From Pseudorhodoplanes sp. (lineage in GTDB: Bacteria > Pseudomonadota > Alphaproteobacteria > Rhizobiales > Xanthobacteraceae): a stretch of 64,000 bases of DNA. The position numbers and the translations under genes are program-made. The stretch spans positions 124,001 through 188,000 of the forward strand of contig JABARS010000004.1 in assembly GCA_019187085.1 (NCBI GenBank), written 5' to 3'. Below the pieces are notes generated by a model that was given only the letters and a program-made list of their open reading frames with translations, was not told the DNA's origin and searched no databases. Shown here piece by piece: positions 58,256-64,000 of the stretch (position 1 is its first letter; every line of letters begins with the position of its first letter).

Positions 58256-58321
58256 CATTACTGAAAGACCACGGTCGCCGGCTCGAATCCGGCCGCGATC
58301 CCTTGCCAATGGGAGCCTGCC

Positions 58322-58780
58322 ATGCCGCCCGCGGAATCCGGCGCGCGTCCGTCGACGCAGCAGATCGAGGAAGGCACGGCGTTTGCGCCGGCCTTCGACG
58401 CGCGCGGCCTCGTTACCGCGGTCGCGACCGACGCCGCGACCGGCGAGGTGCTGATGGTCGCCCACATGAACGACGAGGCGCTGCGCCGGACGATCGAGAC
58501 CGGCGAGGCGCATTATTACAGCCGCTCGCGCCAGAAACTGTGGCGCAAGGGCGAGAGCTCCGGCCACGTGCAGCGCGTCGTGGAGATGCGCGTGGACTGC
58601 GATCAGGACTGCGTCTGGATCAGGGTCGAGCAGGTGGGCCTGGGCGCCTGCCATACCGGCCGCCGCTCCTGTTTCTACCGGCGCGTGACGCACGGGGCGG
58701 ACGGCGCGCCGGCCCTTGCCTTCGACGGCGCGGACAAGGCGTTCGACCCCGCCGCGGTCTATGGCGGGGCCGGGCGCTAA
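58322..58780 (+). CDS. hisI: Phosphoribosyl-AMP cyclohydrolase
   Basis: 152 residues. [58 protein letters not shown] contains the Mg-binding Asp cluster and two Zn cysteines; the third Cys is in [10 protein letters not shown]. It opens the adenine ring of PR-AMP in histidine synthesis. No fused HisE domain, as in most alphaproteobacteria. Confidence 0.96.
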   Translation: MPPAESGARPSTQQIEEGTAFAPAFDARGLVTAVATDAATGEVLMVAHMNDEALRRTIETGEAHYYSRSRQKLWRKGESSGHVQRVVEMRVDCDQDCVWIRVEQVGLGACHTGRRSCFYRRVTHGADGAPALAFDGADKAFDPAAVYGGAGR

Positions 58781-58810
58781 CGCACGCGATTTTACGGACT
58801 CGGCTTTATC

Positions 58811-58846
58811 GACTCGACTTTGCGAAGTGACTCGACTTGGTGAAGT
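58811..58846. repeat. Tandem 18-bp direct repeat upstream of the glycine riboswitch
   Basis: GACTCGACTTTGCGAAGT (58811-58828) is followed directly by GACTCGACTTGGTGAAGT (58829-58846), 16 of 18 identical, and by a partial third unit GAATCGATT. It ends about 20 bases before the riboswitch, so it overlaps the likely promoter region and could bind a regulator. Confidence 0.55.
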
Positions 58847-58866
58847 GAATCGATTACCTGCGCTGC

Positions 58867-59058
58867 GAGCGGGAGAGACTGGTACGCATTAAGCGATGCG
58901 CGCCGGCGCCGAAGGAGCAACCACCCCGGAATCTCTCAGGCAAAAGAACCGCTCACGACCGACTGGACTCTGGAAAGCGGAGCCGCATGCTCCCGCCGAC
59001 GGTGTAAGTCGAAGGCCCGCGAGGGGCTTTCGGCGAAACTCTCAGGCCGATGACAGAG
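58867..59058 (+). promoter_or_regulatory. Tandem glycine riboswitch
   Basis: Aptamer 1 (58867-58954) is closed by GAGCGG/CCGCTC and contains GGGAGAGAC, GCCGAAGGAGCAACC and CTCTCAGGCAAAAG. Aptamer 2 (58968-59058) is closed by CTCTG/CAGAG and contains GCCGACGG, the GTAAGTCGAAGG arm and AACTCTCAGGC. These are the conserved blocks of the gcvT motif in correct order with a short linker. A GCGCGC hairpin and the GGAGG of the next gene follow, forming a likely expression platform. Confidence 0.93.
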
Positions 59059-59106
59059 GGGGCGCGCGCCAGATTAAAGAGCGCGCACCAGCTCTGGAGG
59101 CCTGTC

Positions 59107-60372
59107 GTGACCACCCCTGCACGCGATTTCGACGTCATCGTTCTCGGCGGAGGCGTCGTTGGTATCAGCACCGCCTACTGGAACCTGCGCAACGGCCGCT
59201 CGGTCTGCGTGATCGACCGCCAGCCGGCTTCGGGCCTCGAGACGAGCTTCGCCAATGGCGGACAGGTCTCGGTCAGCCATGCCGAGCCTTGGGCCAACCC
59301 GTCGGCCCCGTTCAAGGTGCTCAAATGGCTGCTCGACCCGGAAGCGCCGCTTCTGTTCCGGCCGCGCTTCGATATCCACCAATGGCTGTGGATCGCCAAA
59401 TTCCTGGTCGACTGCCTGCCGCACCGCACGAGCCGCCACACGACCGAGATCGTGCGGCTCGGCACGCAGAGCCGCGAGCTGATCCGCCGGATCCGCAAGG
59501 ACGAGAACCTGCATTACGACGAGCGCTGCAACGGCATCCTGCATTTCTACCGCGACCCGCGCGAGTTCGCGGCGGCAGTGCCGGTCGCCGAGCTGATGCG
59601 CCGGTACGGCTGCAACCGCACCGTCATCGACGCCGACAAGGTGATCGAGATCGAGCCGGCTTTCGCCGGCCAGCGCCACCTCATCGCCGGGGCGACCTAT
59701 ACGGCGGAGGACGAGAGCGGGGATGCGTTCAAGTTCACGCAAGGGCTGGCGCGCATCTGCGAATCGAAGGGCGCCGTCTTCCATTACAGCAGCGAAGTGA
59801 CCGCGCTCGACGCCGACCGCGGCGCCGGCCGCGTCAACGCGGTGGAGGTGTGCGGGCCGTCCGGCTTCGCCACGTTGCGCGCGCGCGACATCGTTGTCAG
59901 CCTTGGCTCCTGGTCGGCGCCGTTCCTGCGCCGCTACGGCGTGCGGCTGAACATCTATCCGGCCAAGGGCTATTCGGTGACGATCCCGATCGCCGGATCC
60001 AACACCGCCCCGGTCACAAGCCTGACTGACGACGAGTACAAGCTCGTTTATTCGAACCTCGGCGACCGGTTGCGGATCGCCGGCACGGCGGAATTGTCCG
60101 GCTATTCGCGCCATCTCGATCACCGGCGCTGCATGGCGATCCTCAAGAACGTGCGCAACCTGTTTCCGCGCGCCGGCGATTTCGAGCGGCCTTCGTTCTG
60201 GACCGGGCTGCGGCCGGCGACGCCTTCGAACGTCCCCTATGTCGGGCGCACGCGCTACCGCAACCTGTGGCTCAATACCGGACACGGCACGCTCGGCTGG
60301 ACGCTCGGGGCGGGCTCGGGCTTTCGCGTGGCCGACATGATCGCGGCGGGCGAGGGGCCGGTGCTGGCGTAA
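59107..60372 (+). CDS. D-amino acid dehydrogenase-like FAD oxidoreductase (DadA/glycine oxidase family)
   Basis: 421 residues from a GTG after GGAGG. N-terminal FAD motif FDVIVLGGGVVGISTAYWNLRNGRSVCVIDRQ is at about 8-39, and ETSFANGGQVSVSHAEPWANP fits DadA; the tail WLNTGHGTLGWTLGAGSGFRVADMI carries the second FAD contact. DadA oxidises D-amino acids to 2-oxo acids. A tandem glycine riboswitch directly upstream implies that the physiological substrate or regulator is glycine or a close relative. Confidence 0.9.
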   Translation: MTTPARDFDVIVLGGGVVGISTAYWNLRNGRSVCVIDRQPASGLETSFANGGQVSVSHAEPWANPSAPFKVLKWLLDPEAPLLFRPRFDIHQWLWIAKFLVDCLPHRTSRHTTEIVRLGTQSRELIRRIRKDENLHYDERCNGILHFYRDPREFAAAVPVAELMRRYGCNRTVIDADKVIEIEPAFAGQRHLIAGATYTAEDESGDAFKFTQGLARICESKGAVFHYSSEVTALDADRGAGRVNAVEVCGPSGFATLRARDIVVSLGSWSAPFLRRYGVRLNIYPAKGYSVTIPIAGSNTAPVTSLTDDEYKLVYSNLGDRLRIAGTAELSGYSRHLDHRRCMAILKNVRNLFPRAGDFERPSFWTGLRPATPSNVPYVGRTRYRNLWLNTGHGTLGWTLGAGSGFRVADMIAAGEGPVLA

Positions 60373-60384
60373 CGCTTGCCTGTT

Positions 60385-60431
60385 GTCCCGGGTCTGCAGC
60401 GCAACGCGAAGCGGTGCGCTGCGTCCGGGAC
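60385..60431. repeat. Palindromic repeat between convergent genes, terminator-like
   Basis: GTCCCGG / CCGGGAC (60385-60391, 60425-60431) with inner GCAGCGCA / TGCGCTGC (60396-60403, 60415-60422) makes a two-step stem. It sits 12 bases after the DadA-like stop and just before the stop of the convergent lyase gene, so it may block read-through in both directions. The sequence resembles common repeats of this bacterial group. Confidence 0.65.
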
Positions 60432-60436
60432 GACAT

Positions 60437-61324
60437 CTATTGGCCGATCAGTCCCGCCGCTTTGGCGCGCGCGAGCAGCGCCTGCGCGCGCATGAGATGC
60501 GGGCGGTCGTACATGACGCCCTCGATGCCGACGACGCCCGCGCCCGGCGTTGCCGCGAAGGCATCGACCACGCGCTGCGCATGCGCGATCGCCTCCGGCG
60601 CGGGCGTGAACACCGCGTTGATGGCGGCGACCTGCGCGGGGTGGATCGCCATCTTGCCGGTGAAGCCGTCGCGGCGCGCTTCCTCGCATTCGCGGCGCAA
60701 TCCGTCCTCGTTGCGGAAATCGACATAGACCGTGTCGATCGCCGGCACGCCCGCCGAGGCCGCACCCGTGATGCACAGCGCGCGCGCAAGGCGGTAGGGA
60801 TCGAGGAAGCGGCCGTCGCGGTCGCGGTTGGCTTCCGCGCCGAGATCGGCCGACAAATCTTCGGCGCCCCAGGTGAGCCCCTGCAGGCGGCGGCTCGCGC
60901 CGCGATAGGTGCCGGCGAGGAACAGCGACGCCGCGGTCTCGGTCGCGATCGCGACGATGCCGACGGAGTTCTCGGGCAGGTCGTGGACCGCTTCATGCAC
61001 CGCGAGCTTGGCGTCCGCATGCATGACCAAGGCGCCGCCTTCCGCCTTCGGCAGCATGATGGCGTCCGGCCGGCCGGCGACGACGGCGTCGAGGTCGTCG
61101 TCGGTGAGGCCGGTGTCGAGGCTGTTGACGCGCACCAGCAGGCGCGGCCGCGCGCGCGCGGTCGCTGCTTCCTTCAGGAAGGCGAGAGTGGTCTGGCGGG
61201 CGCCGGCCTTGCCGGCGGCGGCGACCGAATCCTCGAGGTCGACGATCAGCGCGTCGGCGCCGCTCGCCATGCCCTTGTCGAGCTTTTTGGGGCTGTCGCC
61301 CGGTACGAACAGGAGGGAACGCAA
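60437..61324 (-). CDS. CitE-like CoA-ester lyase (HpcH/HpaI family)
   Basis: 295 residues starting at TTG (MRSLLFVPGDSPKKLDK, the family start). Conserved VDLEDSVAAAGK, LLVRVNSLDT, MLPKAEGG, and LTWGAEDLSADLG are CitE/malyl-CoA-lyase-type motifs for CoA thioester and Mg binding. It cleaves or forms 3-hydroxyacyl-CoA such as malyl- or citramalyl-CoA. It begins four bases after the MaoC stop, so both are one operon. Confidence 0.92.
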   Translation of the reverse strand: MRSLLFVPGDSPKKLDKGMASGADALIVDLEDSVAAAGKAGARQTTLAFLKEAATARARPRLLVRVNSLDTGLTDDDLDAVVAGRPDAIMLPKAEGGALVMHADAKLAVHEAVHDLPENSVGIVAIATETAASLFLAGTYRGASRRLQGLTWGAEDLSADLGAEANRDRDGRFLDPYRLARALCITGAASAGVPAIDTVYVDFRNEDGLRRECEEARRDGFTGKMAIHPAQVAAINAVFTPAPEAIAHAQRVVDAFAATPGAGVVGIEGVMYDRPHLMRAQALLARAKAAGLIGQ

Positions 61325-61328
61325 GGGA

Positions 61329-61814
61329 TCAGGCCGGTCGCTTGATCATGAAGGCCTGACGCCGGCATTCGGCCACGAGCTTGTTGTCCTGGTTGTAGGC
61401 GCGGTGGTGGAATTCGACGATGCCGGCGTTCGGGCGCGAGCTCGATTCGCGCTTGCCCAGCACCTCGGTCGTGCAATGCACGGTGTCGCCTTCGAACAGG
61501 GGATGGGGGAAGCGCGTGTCGGTCATGCCGAGATTGGCGATGGTGGTGCCGACCGTCAGGTCGTTCACGGAAATGCCGATCATCAGGCCGAGCGTGAACA
61601 GGGAGTTCATCAGCGGCTTGCCCCAGTCCGTCTCCTGCTCGCAGAAATGCCGGTCGATATGCAGCGGCTGCGGATTGAGGGTCATGTTGGAGAACAACAT
61701 GTTGTCCATCTGGGTCACGGTGCGGGTCAGGCGGTGCTCGAACACGTGGCCGACCGGGAAATCCTCAAAATAGATGCCGCCGCGTTTGTGGCGGGTGAAT
61801 TGGTCTGCGACCAT
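61329..61814 (-). CDS. MaoC-family enoyl-CoA hydratase-like protein
   Basis: 161 residues, single hot-dog domain. Hydratase-2 motif NPQPLHIDRHFCEQ near 47-60 has the Asp/His dyad, and LGMTDTRFPHPLFEGDTVHCTTEVLGKRES follows. Paired with a CitE-like lyase it may act in a mesaconyl/malyl-CoA or beta-hydroxyacyl-CoA pathway, but it is half the length of the two-domain mesaconyl-CoA hydratase of the ethylmalonyl-CoA route. Confidence 0.9.
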   Translation of the reverse strand: MVADQFTRHKRGGIYFEDFPVGHVFEHRLTRTVTQMDNMLFSNMTLNPQPLHIDRHFCEQETDWGKPLMNSLFTLGLMIGISVNDLTVGTTIANLGMTDTRFPHPLFEGDTVHCTTEVLGKRESSSRPNAGIVEFHHRAYNQDNKLVAECRRQAFMIKRPA

Positions 61815-61917
61815 GGCCGAGATCCTCCCGCGCCCCGTCGGGCGCCCATTTCGTTAATGATCCGTTTACCATAATTGCCCAAGCTGTGTGCGCCGCCAAG
61901 CCGCGACCGGGCCCCCG

Positions 61918-63129
61918 ATGCGGCAAGCTCCGAAGGCCGCACAGATGCTGGTCGACGCCTCTGCCGCAGTCTCCCCAACAAGCGTCACCGGTGCGATCCG
62001 CAAGGCGGCACAGCTCACCGGCACGAGCTTCCGTTATCTGCTGGCGACCGCGAAGGTCGAGTCAAATCTCGACCCGCGGGCCGCCGCGAAAACGTCGTCG
62101 GCCGGCGGCTTGTTCCAGTTCATCGACCAGACCTGGCTCGGCACGCTCAAGGAGCAGGGTGCAGCGCTTGGCTATGCCCGCCAGGCGGACGCCATCACCC
62201 GCAATGCGTCCGGCCAGTATGTCGTGAGCGATCCGCGCCTGCGCGCGGAAATCATGAACCTGCGCCAGGACCCGACCGCCAACGCGGTCATGGCGGGCGC
62301 CTTCACGCGCTCCAATGCCGCGATCCTGTCCGAGAAGCTCGGCCGCGCGGCGTCCGAGAACGAACTTTACATCGCGCATTTTCTGGGCGCGAACGGCGCG
62401 GCCAAGCTGATCGGGCAGGCCGAGCAGAATCCGAACGTCCGTGCCTCCGATTCATTCCCGCTCGCGGCGCGCGCGAACCGCTCGATCTTCTTCGACAGGA
62501 ACGGCCGTGCGCGCAACGCCGCCGAGGTGCGCGCGGCGCTGGCCGGCCGTTTCGAGGTCGCCGCCGCGAGACAAAACCCGGCGCAGGAGACGGCGCAAAT
62601 CCCCGCGCAGGCGCCGGCACAGGTTGCTGCAGCCCCGACAGGCTTTGCCTTCGCGCCGCTGACGCCGCCGTCTTCCGCCGCCCAGGCCGGGCGCACGGTC
62701 GCGGGCGTGGCGTCGGTGCCCGAGGCCGCCAATGCGCGAGTCGCGCGCGCCTACGAGGCGCTTGCACCTGCGGCCGGCAGGGCGCTGCCGCGCGTGCCGG
62801 CTGTGGCCGCCGACCCGCAAAGCGCGGAGCCGACCTATCACAATCCCTATCGCGCGTCGGAACGCCGGGCGGCGGTGTCGCCGGCGGTCACCGATCTGTG
62901 GGCGCAGGCGGCGGCCAATGTCGCGCGCGTACGTACCCTGCAGGCCGGCCGCACGGTCGAGGTGAAACGTCCGCCCGTTGCCGCCGCCGATACAGCGGCG
63001 GCGAAGGTGCCGGTCGCGCCGCCGCCCGCCGAGCGCGTGGCGAACGTGCAGCCGCCGTCCGCAGGCTCCGAACCGCTCGGTCTGTTCCAGGACCACAAGC
63101 CCAACGTGCGGGCGCTGTTCGGGAGCTGA
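61918..63129 (+). CDS. Lytic transglycosylase (SLT-like) with Pro/Ala-rich C-terminus
   Basis: About 403 residues from the ATG at 61918; a GTG at 61888 or an ATG at 61945 are alternatives. The catalytic Glu lies in LLATAKVESNLDPRA (about 45) and SSAGGLFQFIDQTWLGTLKEQG follows, as in SLT enzymes that cleave peptidoglycan strands. The C-terminal 200 residues are Ala/Pro-rich and charged without a recognised domain. No clear signal peptide was found, so export route is unclear. Confidence 0.85.
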   Translation: MRQAPKAAQMLVDASAAVSPTSVTGAIRKAAQLTGTSFRYLLATAKVESNLDPRAAAKTSSAGGLFQFIDQTWLGTLKEQGAALGYARQADAITRNASGQYVVSDPRLRAEIMNLRQDPTANAVMAGAFTRSNAAILSEKLGRAASENELYIAHFLGANGAAKLIGQAEQNPNVRASDSFPLAARANRSIFFDRNGRARNAAEVRAALAGRFEVAAARQNPAQETAQIPAQAPAQVAAAPTGFAFAPLTPPSSAAQAGRTVAGVASVPEAANARVARAYEALAPAAGRALPRVPAVAADPQSAEPTYHNPYRASERRAAVSPAVTDLWAQAAANVARVRTLQAGRTVEVKRPPVAAADTAAAKVPVAPPPAERVANVQPPSAGSEPLGLFQDHKPNVRALFGS

Positions 63130-63270
63130 CGGCCGGCGCGCCGGCACCGGCTCGCGCCGTTAATAATTCGGCAATTATTCCAAAGATTTATGGTGAACTC
63201 TTTATTAAGCCGGCTCGCTTAGCCTGCATTCTCGAACGCGGTCGGGTCCGCGTCGCGTGGGTGTGAGGCA

Positions 63271-64000
63271 ATGATCGTACGTCAGTTTCTTCAATGGGTG
63301 CGCACCGCTCCGGCCGCCGAACGCGCCGATGCGACATCGGCCCTGGCGCGGGCCTATCTTTATTCGGACATGAGCGACGACGATCGCGCCGCCTGCGAGG
63401 GCGCGATGATCATGCTGCTCGACGATCCGTCGCCGCTCGTGCGCCAGGGGCTGGCCGAGACGCTGGCCGGCAGCGAGTTCGCGCCGCCTGCCATCATTCA
63501 CGCGCTCGCCACCGACCAGAGCGAGATCGCCTGCATCGTGCTCGAACGCTCGCCGCTCCTGCTCGACAGCGACTTCGTCGACCATGTCGCCACCGGCCCC
63601 GCCGCCGTGCAGTCGGCGATCGCGCGCCGCCCGCAATTACCGCGCTCGGTGGCGGCCGCCATCGCCGAGGTCGGCACCGCGGAAGCCTGCCTGACGCTGA
63701 TCGAAAACGACTATGCCGATTTCGCGGTGTTCTCCATCGAGCGCATCGTCGAGCGCTTCGGCCATCTCGCGGCGATCCGCGAGGCGCTGCTCGACTTCGA
63801 GGACCTGCCGGCCCATGTCCGCCAGGCGCTGGTGGCCAAACTGTCCGAGGCGCTTGCCGGCTTCGTCGTGGCGCGCAACTGGCTCGCCGAGGACCGTGCG
63901 CTGCGCGTCACCAAGGAAGCCTGCGAGAAGGCGACGGTGACGCTTGCCTCCGAGACGCCGGAGGAGGAGGTGCGTCCGCTCATCCGCCACCTGTGCAAGA
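63271..64000 (+). CDS. DUF2336 family protein (3' end outside window)
   Basis: 243 residues are visible and the frame stays open to the window edge. Sequence is Ala/Leu-rich and helical with segments LLDDPSPLVRQGLAETLAGSEFAPPAIIHALATDQSEIACIVLERSPLL, matching the alphaproteobacterial DUF2336 family (HEAT-like repeats). No function is known. It follows the lytic transglycosylase by 141 bases. Confidence 0.88.
   Translation, partial: MIVRQFLQWVRTAPAAERADATSALARAYLYSDMSDDDRAACEGAMIMLLDDPSPLVRQGLAETLAGSEFAPPAIIHALATDQSEIACIVLERSPLLLDSDFVDHVATGPAAVQSAIARRPQLPRSVAAAIAEVGTAEACLTLIENDYADFAVFSIERIVERFGHLAAIREALLDFEDLPAHVRQALVAKLSEALAGFVVARNWLAEDRALRVTKEACEKATVTLASETPEEEVRPLIRHLCK

Overview
The window reads as a chromosomal segment from a high-GC alphaproteobacterium, most likely of the order Hyphomicrobiales (Rhizobiales; Xanthobacteraceae/Bradyrhizobiaceae-like). 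The basis is gene content and order: BcsS, Usg, DUF3126, a CIRCE-preceded groESL, the yidD / IscU-like / folE / hisI neighbourhood, and interspersed palindromic repeats of a type I know from that order. Genus cannot be fixed by reading alone. Both strands are densely coded. There are no rRNA genes, phage genes, insertion sequences or CRISPR arrays. One tRNA-Leu(TAA) lies at 28.6 kb.

Layout. 0-3 kb: tail of a TetR regulator and an HlyD / ABC ATPase / ABC-2 permease exporter operon. 3-5 kb: BcsS, then a divergent AraC regulator and MFS transporter pair. 6-9.5 kb: three cyclic-nucleotide-binding genes, two with a Popeye-like membrane N-terminus, interleaved with DUF488 and an exported Mn-type superoxide dismutase. 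10-14 kb: groESL with CIRCE, a hairpin-rich non-coding block, and usg. 14-19 kb: a degenerate REC-EAL protein, an SDR, and a CHASE4-like GGDEF-EAL protein. 19-23.4 kb: the Anbu proteasome-like operon (ATP-grasp, alpha-E, transglutaminase, Anbu). 23.5-29.4 kb: LysE exporter, feruloyl-CoA-synthase-like ligase, CinA-like protein, Tat-exported intradiol dioxygenase, xanthine phosphoribosyltransferase, tRNA-Leu, small envelope proteins. 29.4-32.6 kb: copper module (P1B ATPase, CsoR with operator, DUF488). 32.6-39.4 kb: MetE-like protein, flavin monooxygenase, zinc finger, two alpha/beta hydrolases, cysE, DUF3126. 39.4-46.5 kb: transglutaminase-like cysteine peptidase, PilZ, PAS, a candidate sRNA, rhomboid, CBS protein, patatin, flavin reductase. 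46.5-52.7 kb: nitroreductase, exported protein, PYROXD2-like oxidoreductase, HigBA, thrS. 52.9-58.8 kb: MFS, msrQ, yidD, ClpP-like exported protein, IscU-like, folE, hisI. 58.8-61.8 kb: tandem glycine riboswitch ahead of a DadA-like flavoprotein, then a CitE-like lyase and MaoC hydratase. 61.9-64 kb: lytic transglycosylase and a DUF2336 gene cut by the window edge.

Themes: nucleotide second-messenger signalling (GGDEF, EAL, PilZ, three cNMP-binding proteins), envelope functions, and housekeeping. The points most worth a second look are the Anbu operon, the Popeye-like cNMP cluster, the riboswitch-controlled flavoprotein, and an apparently unlinked sRNA gene at 43.25-43.39 kb. That sRNA carries a 17-base motif exactly complementary to the 3' UTR of the cysteine peptidase gene 2.6 kb away.
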